Shown here: positions 50,573 to 63,565 of the stretch, in pieces | How the letters are laid out: each line of letters opens with the position of its first letter | Position numbering within the stretch: position 1 is the first letter of the stretch | Assembly (NCBI RefSeq): GCF_002157875.1 | Contig: NZ_CP021376.1 | Coordinates: 2,243,501-2,307,500, forward strand | Direction: 5' to 3' | DNA: 64,000 nucleotides | Origin: Oceanisphaera avium | GTDB lineage: Bacteria > Pseudomonadota > Gammaproteobacteria > Enterobacterales > Aeromonadaceae | Made by a program: the position numbers and the translations under genes | The notes under the pieces: model-generated | Told to the model about the DNA's origin: nothing | Databases searched by the model: none | Seen by the model: only the letters and a program-made list of their open reading frames with translations

Positions 50573-50580
50573 ATTAAATT

Positions 50581-51006
50581 ATGTCACGTTTTGATCTTAC
50601 TCCTTTATACCGTACTGCCATTGGTTTTGACCGTTTAGCTTCCATGATGGAAAACGCTAACAACAGCAACAATAACGGTTACCCTCCTTATAATATCGAG
50701 CTATTAAGCGAAAACCATTATCGTATTTCGATGGCGGTGGCCGGTTTTGCTGAAAGTGATTTAGAAATCACCAGTCACGAAAATAGCCTGATTGTGAAAG
50801 GCACTAAAGAAGCGCCTGAAACGCCGAAAAATTACCTGTATCAAGGTATTGCCGAGCGTGGCTTCGAACGACGCTTCCAGCTGGCGGATCACGTGAAAGT
50901 GACCGGCGCCGATATGGAAAATGGCCTGCTGCATATCGACTTAGTGCGCGATGTGCCAGAAGCGGCTAAGCCTAAAAACATTGCGATTGGCCAAGCCAAC
51001 AGCTAA
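50581..51006 (+). CDS. ibpA: Small heat-shock protein, Hsp20/IbpA family
   Basis: A 141-residue alpha-crystallin protein. The N-terminal arm includes [16 protein letters not shown], typical of IbpA/IbpB. The crystallin domain (~38-125) has the conserved block [15 protein letters not shown], and a short tail carries IAIG in place of IxI. It binds unfolding proteins and keeps them soluble. A sigma-32 type promoter and ROSE-like leader suggest dual heat control. Confidence 0.92.
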   Translation: MSRFDLTPLYRTAIGFDRLASMMENANNSNNNGYPPYNIELLSENHYRISMAVAGFAESDLEITSHENSLIVKGTKEAPETPKNYLYQGIAERGFERRFQLADHVKVTGADMENGLLHIDLVRDVPEAAKPKNIAIGQANS

Positions 51007-51028
51007 CCATTAGCTAATTCGTGAAAAT

Positions 51029-51056
51029 AAAACGCCGACCCTAGGGTCGGCGTTTT
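51029..51056. terminator. Bidirectional terminator
   Basis: AAAACGCCGACCC / GGGTCGGCGTTTT with runs on both sides, between convergent ibpA and avtA. Confidence 0.88.
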
Positions 51057-51077
51057 TATTTGTTTTTAACTTACGGC

Positions 51078-52343
51078 TTACAGCTGTGTTTGAGGCGCTT
51101 GATAAATAGCGTAAATCTCTTCGGCTAAAATCTTAATACCTGCTTGTACATCTTCTTCGGGCTGGGCGTAGTTAAGGCGGATACATTGTTTACTGTGTGC
51201 CCAGTGCTCATCTTCAATACCAGGAAAGAAGTAGTGGCCAGGTACCACTAGTAAGCCTTTTTTCTTTAACCGCTCGTATAGCTCTTGGCAATGAATGGGT
51301 AAGTCTTCAAACCACAGCCATAAGAAGAGCGCGCCTTCGGGTTTATGAATATGAAACTGAGGCAAGGTAATGGCTTTTTGTAACCAAGCTACGGCCTGTT
51401 GTGCTTTTTGTTGATAAAAAGGTTTGATCACGTCATTACTTAGTTTTAAAACGTCGCCATTTTCCATCATCGGCAACGTCATGGCCGGGCCCACGCTACC
51501 CGGTGCTAGATTAATAATGCCACTGATATTGGTCATGGCTTTAATTAGCTCGGGCTTTGCTACCACAATGCCGCAGCGCACGCCCGGCAAGCCAAGCTTA
51601 GATAAGCTCATGCATAAAATGGTGTTGTCGTTCCAAAAGGGGTTAACATCGGAGAAAATAATATTAGGAAAAGGCATGCCATAGGCATTATCAATTAATA
51701 GCGGTATGCCTTTCTCTCGTGCCAAGATATCGAGGCGCATCACTTCTTCGTCGGTCAGCACGTTGCCGGTAGGGTTAGTAGGGCGTGACACACAAATTAA
51801 GCCAATATCGTCGCCTACTTCTAAACTGTCAAAGTCCACGTGATACTTAAATAGCCCCTCATCTAACAAGCTGATGGTTGGCTTATAGGCCTTAAAATGA
51901 TCTTCGCTTAAGGCGCCATCCCCGTAGCCGATATATTCCGGCGCTAGCGGAAATAAGACTTTTTTCTTGCGCCCGTCACTAAATTCACCGGCCAGTAAAT
52001 TAAACAGATAAAAAAAGGCGGTTTGGCTGCCATTGGTCAGCGCAATATGCTCGGGCCCAATGGCCCAGCCGAGCTCGTCAGACAATAACTTAGCTAGCGC
52101 ATTAATATAGGTGTTTTTACCTTGAGGGCCATCGTAATTAGCCATGGCCTTAATTAAATCGCCGTTTTTTATCAGTGCTTGGGCTTGCTGCTCAAGGTAG
52201 GCCAATACCTTTGGAATTGCCGCTGGATTACCGCCACCTAACATAATGGTATCGGGTGTGGTTAACCCCTGATTAAGATCGTCCATCAATTGGGTGATGC
52301 CCGCATGGCGGGTAAACTTTTGGCCAAACGTTGAAAATTCCAT
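51078..52343 (-). CDS. avtA: Valine-pyruvate aminotransferase
   Basis: A 421-residue PLP enzyme (class I/II), close to E. coli AvtA. The PLP lysine lies in MSLSKLGLPGVRCG, and MLGGGNPAAIP near residue 35 and SRPTNPTGNV in the middle are family blocks. It transfers amino groups among valine, alanine and their keto acids. It complements ilvD nearby in branched-chain metabolism. Confidence 0.93.
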   Translation of the reverse strand: MEFSTFGQKFTRHAGITQLMDDLNQGLTTPDTIMLGGGNPAAIPKVLAYLEQQAQALIKNGDLIKAMANYDGPQGKNTYINALAKLLSDELGWAIGPEHIALTNGSQTAFFYLFNLLAGEFSDGRKKKVLFPLAPEYIGYGDGALSEDHFKAYKPTISLLDEGLFKYHVDFDSLEVGDDIGLICVSRPTNPTGNVLTDEEVMRLDILAREKGIPLLIDNAYGMPFPNIIFSDVNPFWNDNTILCMSLSKLGLPGVRCGIVVAKPELIKAMTNISGIINLAPGSVGPAMTLPMMENGDVLKLSNDVIKPFYQQKAQQAVAWLQKAITLPQFHIHKPEGALFLWLWFEDLPIHCQELYERLKKKGLLVVPGHYFFPGIEDEHWAHSKQCIRLNYAQPEEDVQAGIKILAEEIYAIYQAPQTQL

Positions 52344-52665
52344 GAGCTACTTACCCAGTAATAAAATTGAAGTTAGAGTTTACGTTATCTCAGTACGCTT
52401 TGTCTGTGATCCCTAAACAAAAGCCCCGCACAAGGCGGGGCTTAAAACATACTTATAAGCGGGATATATTTACCACGAAAAAATAGTGAACAGACTTGAA
52501 AATGACTATTAATGGTAAGAGCTAACTAGCCACTCTTTAGGAGCTAGCGCTTAGCCATTTAAATATCTTAATCACTTGTGACTCTATCTCGTCTCTATTT
52601 TCCGTGTTCTTCCGGGTATTCCGTGGCAAAAAACCATTAGTCTTTAAAAGACTACAGGCTGCTCT
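52344..52665. repeat. Intergenic region with a dispersed-repeat half-copy and terminator
   Basis: 52591-52628 (TCTCTATTTTCCGTGTTC...ATTCCGTGGC) is a third copy of the repeat seen inverted at 14454/14692. A terminator for glyS follows at 52421. No gene is seen. Confidence 0.65.
52421..52443 (-). terminator. Likely terminator of glyQS
   Basis: AAGCCCCGC / GCGGGGCTT with a 5-nt loop and a partial U-run on the minus strand, about 220 bases beyond glyS, with the repeat in between. Confidence 0.6.
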
Positions 52666-54735
52666 TTACTGCAGCAGCGAGATATCGGCGACTTGTAAGA
52701 ATAAGTTGCGCAGCTGATTGAGCAAGCTTAAGCGGTTTAAGCGCAGCGCTTCATCGTCTGCCATTACCATCACCTGATCGAAGAAGTTATCGACACTTTC
52801 ACGCAAGGTCGCCAACTCATTCAAGGCGTTATTGTAATCGGCATTAGCAAACAAGGGCGCTAAGCGCGCACTTAATTCGCTCAGTTGGCTGGCCAAGGCT
52901 TTTTCGGCATCATCTTGCAGCAAAGCAGAGTTTACTTGCTTAGGAATAGTGCCTTCGAACTTAGTAATAATATTACCCACGCGCTTATTCGCAGCAGCTA
53001 AGGCAGAAGACGCTTCGAGCTTTCGAAACTCGCTGACGGCTTTCATACGAGCATTAAAGTCAGCAGGTCGGGTGGGACGACGGGCCAATACCGCTTGGAT
53101 CACATCTACGTCGTAGCCCAAGTCTTGGTACCAAGCGCGAAAGCGCGCCAGCATAAAGTCTAAAATTTCTTCACTGGCATTAGCATTGCTTAGCTTATCG
53201 CCATACAGCGTTCGTGCCTGCTCGATTAACACCGGCAAGTCTAAGTCGTACCCTTTTTCCACGATAATGCGCAGCGCACCTAAAGCGGCGCGACGCAGCG
53301 CAAAGGGGTCTTTATCGCCTTTTGGCGTTTGACCGATGCCAAAAATACCCACTAGCGTATCTAGCTTATCAGCTAAGGCGACCGCGGCCGAGATATCTTG
53401 GCTGGGCAGCGCATCACCAGAGAAGCGGGGCTGATACTGCTCTTTTAAGGCCAGCGCGACCGCTTCATCTTCGCCGTCGTGGCGAGCATAGTGCATACCC
53501 ATGACGCCTTGGGTGTCGGTAAATTCAAACACCATGTCGGTCACTAGGTCGCACTTAGAAAGTAAACCGGCACGCTCGGCTTTTGCTTGATCGGCACCAA
53601 TAGCCGCGGCAATAAAGCCCGACAGTGCACTAATGCGTTCAGATTTTTCCCGCACCGAACCCAATTGCTGTTGGAATAAAACGCTATCGAGTTGCTCAAG
53701 GCGAGATGCCAAGGTGGCTTTGCGGTCGTTATCGAAGAAAAACTGTGCATCGGCTAAGCGTGGGCGCACCACTTTTTCATTACCGGAGATAATTTGGCTG
53801 GCGTCTTTCGACTCTATATTAGTGACAAAGATAAAGGTCGACATTAACTTGCCCGCGCCATCATAAACTGGGAAGTATTTTTGGTCGCCTTTCATGGTAT
53901 GCACTAAGGCTTCGGCAGGCACTTCAAGAAAGTTATTTTCAAAGTGCGCGGTCAGTACCACCGGCCATTCTACCAGTGAGGTCACTTCTTCTAGTAAGTC
54001 GGCATCTAAGTCGGCCACGCCGCCTACCGCAGCAGCAGCGTGGGCGACGCCGTCTTTAATGATGGCTTTACGCCGCTCAAAGTCGGCCAGTACCTTGCCG
54101 GTAGTTTCCAACTTCTGCAGATAGTTATCCGCATGATCCAGTTCAAACTCAGCTTCACCCATAAAACGGTGGCCGCGTACGGTGCGCGTTGAGCTTAAGC
54201 CTAAAATATTGGCGGCCAGCAATTGCTCACCCAGCAAGAGGGTTAGCGTATGCACCGGGCGAATAAACTGAATGCTCTTATCACCCCAGCGCATGGCTTT
54301 AGGAATGGGCAAGTGGCTCAGTGCTTTTTCTACCATGGCGGGCAGCAACTCGGCGGCGGCTTTACCTTTAATTTCGGCGGTGTGCACCAGCCATTCGCCT
54401 TTATCGGTTTTTAAACGACCAGCTTGGGCAACGTCTATGCCATTGCCTCGGGCCCAGCCTTGAGCGGCTTTAGTCGGATTGCCATCGGCATCAAAGGCGG
54501 CTTGCACCGCAGGGCCACGCTTTTCAACTTGCTTATCGGCTTGAGCCAAGCTTAAACCGGTGACATACACCGCTAAGCGACGTGGCGCGGCAAACCAGCG
54601 TACTTCATCGAAAGACAGATCCGCTTGGCTTAATTCTTGAGTTAGGTTGTTGGCAAAGGCGGTGGCTAAGCTGCGTAGCGCCTTAGGGGGCAGCTCTTCG
54701 GTACCCAATTCAACCAAAAAATTCTGTTCAGACAT
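52666..54735 (-). CDS. glyS: Glycine-tRNA ligase beta subunit
   Basis: A 689-residue beta subunit, the same length as E. coli GlyS. It begins [16 protein letters not shown] and ends with a helical anticodon-binding domain. With GlyQ it forms the bacterial alpha2beta2 glycyl-tRNA synthetase. The gene follows glyQ by nine bases. Confidence 0.97.
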   Translation of the reverse strand: MSEQNFLVELGTEELPPKALRSLATAFANNLTQELSQADLSFDEVRWFAAPRRLAVYVTGLSLAQADKQVEKRGPAVQAAFDADGNPTKAAQGWARGNGIDVAQAGRLKTDKGEWLVHTAEIKGKAAAELLPAMVEKALSHLPIPKAMRWGDKSIQFIRPVHTLTLLLGEQLLAANILGLSSTRTVRGHRFMGEAEFELDHADNYLQKLETTGKVLADFERRKAIIKDGVAHAAAAVGGVADLDADLLEEVTSLVEWPVVLTAHFENNFLEVPAEALVHTMKGDQKYFPVYDGAGKLMSTFIFVTNIESKDASQIISGNEKVVRPRLADAQFFFDNDRKATLASRLEQLDSVLFQQQLGSVREKSERISALSGFIAAAIGADQAKAERAGLLSKCDLVTDMVFEFTDTQGVMGMHYARHDGEDEAVALALKEQYQPRFSGDALPSQDISAAVALADKLDTLVGIFGIGQTPKGDKDPFALRRAALGALRIIVEKGYDLDLPVLIEQARTLYGDKLSNANASEEILDFMLARFRAWYQDLGYDVDVIQAVLARRPTRPADFNARMKAVSEFRKLEASSALAAANKRVGNIITKFEGTIPKQVNSALLQDDAEKALASQLSELSARLAPLFANADYNNALNELATLRESVDNFFDQVMVMADDEALRLNRLSLLNQLRNLFLQVADISLLQ

Positions 54736-54744
54736 GCGGATCCC

Positions 54745-55656
54745 TTATCCTTCTTTGTTACACATGGGAAAACCAAGGGCTTCGCGAGAAGCGTAATAGG
54801 CTTCGGCTACGGCTTTGGTTAGGGTGCGAATACGCAAAATATAGCGCTGGCGCTCGGTGACCGAAATGGCCTTGCGGGCATCAAGCAAGTTAAAGGCATG
54901 GCCGGCTTTTAAAATTCGCTCATAGGCAGGTAAGGGCAGCGGCGTTTCTAAGCTTAATAGGTATTCGCACTCTTGTTCGCACTGTTCGAAATAGCCAAAT
55001 AGGTTTTCGACGTTGGCATGCTCAAAGTTATAGGTAGATTGCTCAACTTCATTCTGATGAAAGATATCGCCATAGGTCGTTTTACCTAAAGGACCGTCGC
55101 ACCAAACTAAGTCGTAAACTGAGTCTACGCCCTGAATATACATGGCCAACCGCTCAAGGCCGTAAGTGATTTCACCGGTGACGGGTTTGCACTCTAAGCC
55201 ACCCACTTGCTGGAAATAGGTAAACTGTGTGACTTCCATGCCGTTAAGCCAAACTTCCCAGCCTAAGCCCCAAGCACCTAAGGTCGGGTTTTCCCAGTTA
55301 TCTTCCACAAAGCGAATGTCGTGAATTAAGGGATCTAACCCCAGTGCTTTTAATGAGCCCAGATAGAGCTCTTGCAGATTATCGGGGGAGGGCTTGATGA
55401 TGACCTGAAACTGGTAGTAATGTTGCAAGCGGTTAGGATTTTCACCATAGCGTCCATCGGTTGGGCGGCGCGAGGGCTGCACATAAGCGGTGGCAATGGG
55501 CTCTGGGCCTATGGCACGTAAGCAGGTCATGGGATGAGAAGTGCCGGCTCCCACTTCCATATCTAACGGCTGAACTATGGCACAGCCTTGCTGAGCCCAA
55601 TAATCCTGCAAGGTCAGGATCAGGCCCTGAAAGGTATTGATATCGAATTTTTGCAT
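54745..55656 (-). CDS. glyQ: Glycine-tRNA ligase alpha subunit
   Basis: A 303-residue catalytic subunit, the same length as in E. coli, with class II motifs in [13 protein letters not shown] and the conserved [15 protein letters not shown] region. It is the first gene of glyQS. Confidence 0.97.
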   Translation of the reverse strand: MQKFDINTFQGLILTLQDYWAQQGCAIVQPLDMEVGAGTSHPMTCLRAIGPEPIATAYVQPSRRPTDGRYGENPNRLQHYYQFQVIIKPSPDNLQELYLGSLKALGLDPLIHDIRFVEDNWENPTLGAWGLGWEVWLNGMEVTQFTYFQQVGGLECKPVTGEITYGLERLAMYIQGVDSVYDLVWCDGPLGKTTYGDIFHQNEVEQSTYNFEHANVENLFGYFEQCEQECEYLLSLETPLPLPAYERILKAGHAFNLLDARKAISVTERQRYILRIRTLTKAVAEAYYASREALGFPMCNKEG

Positions 55657-55805
55657 GATGTAAGCGCCTTGCTATAGGTGCGTTCGCAGAGTGAAACTAA
55701 GGGCTAGAGTATACCTCTTGACCCGAAGCGAATATAGGTTGAATTGTTGGGGCAGCGCCGAGCACCAAGCGCCCGGCACCAAGCTAAATAAAGGGCGGTG
55801 TTTAT

Positions 55806-55835
55806 GCCGTCATCCTGACGAAAGTCAGGATCTCG
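55806..55835 (+). repeat. REP-like unit
   Basis: GCCGTCATCCTGACGAAAGT followed by CAGGATCTCG, the same family as at 1012, 1072, 1173, 30609 and 30664. The upstream GCAGCGCCGAGCACCAAGC (55752) also recurs near 1127. Confidence 0.75.
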
Positions 55836-55927
55836 TTTTAGTCTTTAATCTTTATGCTTTTTAGCTTGGCACATAGCGCTTAGTGCTGCTCCTCGCCTCA
55901 CCCCACACATACAAAAAAGGAAGTCCT

Positions 55928-56497
55928 ATGTTAGTACGCTGTGCTTGGGTTAATGATGACCCTAGATATCAGGCTTATCACGATTTTGAGTGGGGCGTGC
56001 CGGAGTATGATAGTCGCGCCTTATTTGAAAAGCTGTGCTTAGACGGCCAGCAAGCGGGCTTAAGCTGGTTTACTATTTTGTGCAAAATACCTCACTATCG
56101 CGCTGCCTTTGCCAATTTTGATCCATGCTTAATCGCCGAATTCGACGAGCAAGATGTAGCGCGTTTAATGAACGACTCAGGCATAGTGCGCAACCGACTA
56201 AAAATCCGCTCTGTTATTACCAATGCCCGAGCTTACCGCTTGATGCAGCAACAAGGGATAAATTTCAGCGGTTGGTTATGGCAGTTTGTGAACGGGAGTC
56301 CCATTGTTAACCACTGGGCTAGCCCTGAACAGGTACCTACTTCCACGCCTGAGTCACAAGCAATGGCGAAAGCCTTAAAAAAGCAGGGTTTTTCTTTTGT
56401 GGGCGAGACAATATGTTATGCCTTTATGCAGGCCACCGGTATGGTTAACGACCACTTACTAAGGTGCCACTGTCACCCGAACAACGACAATCTCTGA
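55928..56497 (+). CDS. tag: DNA-3-methyladenine glycosylase I
   Basis: A 189-residue Tag enzyme that removes 3-methyladenine. Zinc ligands are in RCAW (Cys) and YHDFEWG (His) at the N-terminus and NDHLLRCHCHP at the C-terminus. The frame opens earlier, but ATG 55928 has AAGGAAG and the family start. Confidence 0.94.
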   Translation: MLVRCAWVNDDPRYQAYHDFEWGVPEYDSRALFEKLCLDGQQAGLSWFTILCKIPHYRAAFANFDPCLIAEFDEQDVARLMNDSGIVRNRLKIRSVITNARAYRLMQQQGINFSGWLWQFVNGSPIVNHWASPEQVPTSTPESQAMAKALKKQGFSFVGETICYAFMQATGMVNDHLLRCHCHPNNDNL

Positions 56498-56583
56498 CCC
56501 AAAATCTCTAAGCAGACTTTGTAGATCACAGCCAGCAAGGCTATATTGGTTTACATTGCGCTTGTTACATATGGAACCTTACT

Positions 56584-57234
56584 ATGAAAAAAATCTGTCT
56601 GGCTATTGCCACTACTATCGCTCTTTCTGCTTGTACGACTAACCCGTACACTGGAGAGTCTCAAGCATCTAACGCAGCCAAGGGCGGCGGTTTAGGTGCG
56701 CTGGCCGGTGCTGTTATTGGTGGCGTTTCTGCAAGCTCCAGTGACCGCAAAAAAGGCATCTTGATTGGTGCGGCCAGTGGTGCAGCCTTAGGCGGCGGTG
56801 TGGGTTACTACATGGACGTGCAAGAAGCGAAACTGCGTGACCAAATGCGTGGTACCGGCGTAAGCGTGACCCGTAATGGTGATAACATCATCTTAAATAT
56901 GCCAAGCTCTATAACCTTTGCCGTAGATAGCGCTGACTTATCTCCTAGCTTCTATAACACGTTAAGTGGTGTGGCTTTAGTACTGAAAGAGTATGACAAG
57001 ACTTACGTAAACGTAGTGGGTCATACCGACAACACTGGTTCTGCTAGCCATAACCAAGCTTTGTCTGAGCGCCGTGCCGCTGCTGTGGGCCAATACTTAA
57101 TTGGTCAAGGTGCTGCTGCTAATCGCTTTAATATTCGTGGCGTTGGCTTTAACCAGCCTGTAGCTAGCAATAACTCTGAAAGCGGCCGTGCACAAAACCG
57201 CCGTGTAGAGATTACGCTGAGCCCAATGCAGTAA
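56584..57234 (+). CDS. yiaD: OmpA-family outer-membrane lipoprotein YiaD
   Basis: A 216-residue lipoprotein. The lipobox LSAC gives lipidated Cys17, followed by TNPYTGE. A glycine-rich hydrophobic span (~32-80) precedes YYMDVQEAKLRDQMRGTGVSV, and the C-terminal OmpA domain has NVVGHTDNTGS and QNRRVEI for peptidoglycan binding. E. coli YiaD is a close match. It probably supports envelope integrity. Confidence 0.94.
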   Translation: MKKICLAIATTIALSACTTNPYTGESQASNAAKGGGLGALAGAVIGGVSASSSDRKKGILIGAASGAALGGGVGYYMDVQEAKLRDQMRGTGVSVTRNGDNIILNMPSSITFAVDSADLSPSFYNTLSGVALVLKEYDKTYVNVVGHTDNTGSASHNQALSERRAAAVGQYLIGQGAAANRFNIRGVGFNQPVASNNSESGRAQNRRVEITLSPMQ

Positions 57235-57256
57235 ACTGTTAGTGGATTAGTTTAAT

Positions 57257-57286
57257 AAAAATGCCCGCAGTTGCGGGCATTTTTTG
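57257..57286 (+). terminator. Terminator of yiaD
   Basis: AAATGCCCGCA / TGCGGGCATTT with a short loop and a T-run. Confidence 0.88.
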
Positions 57287-57380
57287 CTTAAAAAACAGCT
57301 GTACGCTTTACGCGATCCGTAAAAACAAAGAGTGTTTATCTTTTAACGTCAGGCGTATAGCGTTCGGCTTCCAGCTGTGT

Positions 57381-57626
57381 TTAAGCCCCTTTTTGGATCA
57401 AAAAGCGATAAGGCAATTGAGTAATTTGGCTAGACAGTAAACTGTGATCCATAAACTGACAAAAACTTGGAATATCACGTGCCGTAGAAGGATCGTCAGC
57501 GATAATTAGTAAGGTTTCCCCCATTTTCATGGTGCGCACTTGTTTGCGTACCATCATCACCGGCTCGGGGCAACGCAGACCGATGGCATCGAGATGATGG
57601 TGAGCTTCAAGAACAGAAAGGGGCAT
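57381..57626 (-). CDS. tusA: Sulfur carrier protein TusA
   Basis: An 81-residue protein with the active Cys19 in GLRCPEPVM. It passes sulfur from IscS toward tRNA 2-thiouridine synthesis. A TTG two codons earlier is open; ATG 57626 gives the same length as E. coli TusA. Confidence 0.95.
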   Translation of the reverse strand: MPLSVLEAHHHLDAIGLRCPEPVMMVRKQVRTMKMGETLLIIADDPSTARDIPSFCQFMDHSLLSSQITQLPYRFLIQKGA

Positions 57627-57717
57627 GAGCAAAGTACCTCTGGTATCGTCTTCAGATTAAGCTAAAAGTAAGCACACTATTTTAAAGCTGTTGAAATATT
57701 GGTCAACAAAAAAGTCC

Positions 57718-57800
57718 GTGAAGGGTAAAGCACAAAGGATGAGCAATAAAAAAGACACCCAGCTATCTGGCTGACTGTCTTTTCACGCTTTACCCTTCAC
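57718..57800 (-). terminator. fadA terminator within a 14-bp inverted repeat
   Basis: AAAAGACA / TGTCTTTT (57750-57783) with an inner CAGC/GCTG pair forms a terminator with a U-run on the minus strand. It is enclosed by a perfect inverted repeat, GTGAAGGGTAAAGC (57718-57731) and GCTTTACCCTTCAC (57787-57800). Confidence 0.75.
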
Positions 57801-57812
57801 TCCTCACACAAA

Positions 57813-61153
<3,341 letters not shown>

Positions 61154-61272
61154 TCCCATGTCTCCTTGGTTGCTAGGGATAAACACCCAAATGTTGCCCT
61201 TGTGGTATAGAAACAGAGGGCAGAGCTAAAATTACTATGAACAGAAAAACAACAGACTTCAACCGTAAATTT

Positions 61273-61284
61273 AAACAAACGTTT
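61273..61284. promoter_or_regulatory. PsrA-like motif upstream of fadB
   Basis: AAAC-AAAC-GTTT fits the AAAC-N(2-4)-GTTT core reported for PsrA, a regulator of fatty-acid breakdown in gammaproteobacteria. Its flanking bases differ from the strong consensus, so this is tentative. Confidence 0.3.
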
Positions 61285-61448
61285 TAATTGTGGTGCGATG
61301 CTGTTTTGCGCAAAAATGCGCAGCATAAACGGCACAAAAGATGACAAGTCATGCATATTCGGCAACAATGTCGCGCTGTTTTTATGAGGCTAAACAAGAG
61401 TCTCAATCTCAATACTAGGTGTTTTTTCTGCTAGGGGAGTGAAGTTTA

Positions 61449-62078
61449 ATGAATATGTCTCCCTACCTGATCCCCGCTGCTCCTTTAGTATGGGAGCAAG
61501 AGATTAAAAAAAGCCGGTTTATTGCCTATCTTGGCCATACTGCCACTCCTGAAGAGGGGAAAGCTTTCGTTGAAACTATTCGCGCTAGCGAACCTAGCGC
61601 TCGCCATCATTGCTGGGCATTTGTAGCGGGCCCACCCAGTGATTCACGGGTGTTAGGATTTAGTGATGATGGTGAGCCAAGCGGTACCGCTGGTAAGCCG
61701 ATGTTAGCGCAACTGCAAGGCTCCAATATTGGGGAAATTACCGCGGTCGTAGTGCGCTATTTTGGAGGCATTAAATTAGGCACGGGCGGCTTAGTACGAG
61801 CCTATGGTGGCACCTTATCTTTAGCATTAAGTGAGCTAGTTACCGTAGAAAAGCGCATTATGACCGAGTTCATTATTCAAACCCAGTATACTGAATTGTC
61901 GGTGGTGGAATTTTTACTGACCGAGTTTGAAGGTCATTGGCAGCAAGTGGATTATGGTAGTGAAGTGCAAGGCGTCGTCTTAGTAGAAGCGCGCGCCGCG
62001 GTTGAGTTTAGTCGTCAACTACAAGATCGCAGTCAAGGTAAGGTGATTGCCAAGCCTGTGGTGCCAAGCCTTAGCTAA
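61449..62078 (+). CDS. yigZ: IMPACT/YigZ family protein
   Basis: A 209-residue protein. EIKKSRFIAYL near the start, FSDDGEPSGTAGKPML and VVVRYFGGIKLGTGGLVRAYGG are the conserved UPF0029 blocks. E. coli YigZ has the same form. Its role in bacteria is not settled; it may bind nucleic acid or affect translation. It precedes trkH and hemG, as in E. coli but without pepQ. Confidence 0.92.
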   Translation: MNMSPYLIPAAPLVWEQEIKKSRFIAYLGHTATPEEGKAFVETIRASEPSARHHCWAFVAGPPSDSRVLGFSDDGEPSGTAGKPMLAQLQGSNIGEITAVVVRYFGGIKLGTGGLVRAYGGTLSLALSELVTVEKRIMTEFIIQTQYTELSVVEFLLTEFEGHWQQVDYGSEVQGVVLVEARAAVEFSRQLQDRSQGKVIAKPVVPSLS

Positions 62079-62098
62079 TTAAGAACAATGGAAGTTTA

Positions 62099-63556
62099 AT
62101 GCATATTCGCACCATCATTCGTATTGTTGGCATCTTAGTCGCACTTTTTAGTGTCACTATGCTGGCGCCTGCCTTAGTGGCTTATATCTACCGAGATGGT
62201 GCCGGCTTAGATTTTTTTAGTGCTTTTGTGATCTGCTTAATTTTAGGGCTAATACTGTGGTTTCCTAATCGTACCCATACCCAAGAGCTGAGATCTAAAG
62301 AAGGCTTCTTAATCGTAGTCTTGTTTTGGACCGTACTCGGCAGCGTGGCTGCCATCCCCTTTATCCTCAATAATGAGTTGGATATGTCGGTCGCCTCGGC
62401 ATTTTTTGAGGCTTTCTCTGGCTTAACAACCACAGGCGCCACCGTTATCAGTGGCCTAGATGCCCTTCCCAAAGCAATTTTATTCTATCGGCAAATGCTG
62501 CAATGGTTAGGCGGCATGGGCATTATCGTACTTGCGGTGGCTATTTTACCTATCTTAGGAATTGGGGGGATGCAGTTATTTCGTGCCGAAATACCGGGGC
62601 CGGTAAAAGATAATAAGGTGGCGCCCCGTATTGCCGAAACTGCCAAAACGCTGTGGTATATCTATCTGGTACTCACCATTAGCTGTACCTTATTACTGTG
62701 GTTAGCAGGTATGGATATGTTTGATGCAATTTGTCATGCATTTTCTACCATCGCCATTGGTGGTTTTTCTACATACGATGCCAGCGTGGGTTATTTTGCC
62801 AGTCCCATGATTAACTTAATAATCGTAGTGTTCTTATTGATTGCTGGCGTAAACTTTAGCCTCCACTTCGCCGCCTTTGCTAATCGTGGACTGCGCTTAT
62901 CTGTGTATCGCTTTGACCCGGAAGTGAAATTCTTCTTAGGGGTACAAATAGTACTGACCTTAATTTGTTTGGCGATATTATTAGGCCATCAGGTATATAG
63001 CGATCCTTGGCAAGCGCTAGATCAGGCTTTATTTCAGTCGGTATCCATTGCTACTACCGCCGGCTTTAGTACAACCAGCTTTGCGCAATGGCCATTATTT
63101 TTGCCAGTATTACTAATGATGGCTTCTTTTATCGGCGGCTGTGCGGGCAGTACTGGCGGTGGGATGAAAGTGGTGCGCATTATGCTGCTTAATTTGCAAG
63201 GCATGCGTGAATTAAAGCGCTTAATTCATCCCAGAGCCGTATATCGTATTAAGCTTGGCAATAAAGCATTAGCTGATAAAGTGGTAGAGGCCATATGGGG
63301 CTTTTTCGCTGCTTATGCCCTCGTGTTTGTGTTATGTATGCTGGCGCTATTAGCGACCGGCATGAATGAATTAACGGCCTTTACTGCGGTGGCTGCCACA
63401 CTGAACAACTTAGGACCTGGCTTAGGAGAAGTTGCGGCTAATTTTGGCAACACTTCTGAAGCCGCCAAGTGGATCATGATTTTGGCCATGTTGTTTGGGC
63501 GACTTGAAATATTTACCTTGCTAGTACTGTTTACGCCAGCATTTTGGCGTAGCTAA
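62099..63556 (+). CDS. trkH: Trk potassium uptake membrane subunit TrkH
   Basis: A 485-residue channel-like protein with about ten segments and four selectivity loops: TTTGATVISG, STIAIGGFSTYD, TTAGFSTTSF and the last NNLGPGLG. It imports K+ with TrkA. It is followed by hemG after nine bases. Confidence 0.96.
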   Translation: MHIRTIIRIVGILVALFSVTMLAPALVAYIYRDGAGLDFFSAFVICLILGLILWFPNRTHTQELRSKEGFLIVVLFWTVLGSVAAIPFILNNELDMSVASAFFEAFSGLTTTGATVISGLDALPKAILFYRQMLQWLGGMGIIVLAVAILPILGIGGMQLFRAEIPGPVKDNKVAPRIAETAKTLWYIYLVLTISCTLLLWLAGMDMFDAICHAFSTIAIGGFSTYDASVGYFASPMINLIIVVFLLIAGVNFSLHFAAFANRGLRLSVYRFDPEVKFFLGVQIVLTLICLAILLGHQVYSDPWQALDQALFQSVSIATTAGFSTTSFAQWPLFLPVLLMMASFIGGCAGSTGGGMKVVRIMLLNLQGMRELKRLIHPRAVYRIKLGNKALADKVVEAIWGFFAAYALVFVLCMLALLATGMNELTAFTAVAATLNNLGPGLGEVAANFGNTSEAAKWIMILAMLFGRLEIFTLLVLFTPAFWRS

Positions 63557-63565
63557 GAGGAGTCT

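Larger units (their letters stand above)
50216..50580. other. Structured intergenic region between ilvD and the heat-shock gene
   Basis: Right after ilvD comes a likely three-way junction: GCGAGC/GCTCGC (50227/50295) encloses GCGTGAGGTG/CACTTCACGC (50239/50259) and TTCGCCA/TGGCGAA (50273/50283). Another hairpin, GTCATAC/GTATGAC, is at 50324-50343, followed by the ilvD terminator at 50354. A sigma-32-type promoter and the leader of the small heat-shock gene fill the rest. A 69-codon frame across these hairpins is not credible. Confidence 0.6.
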
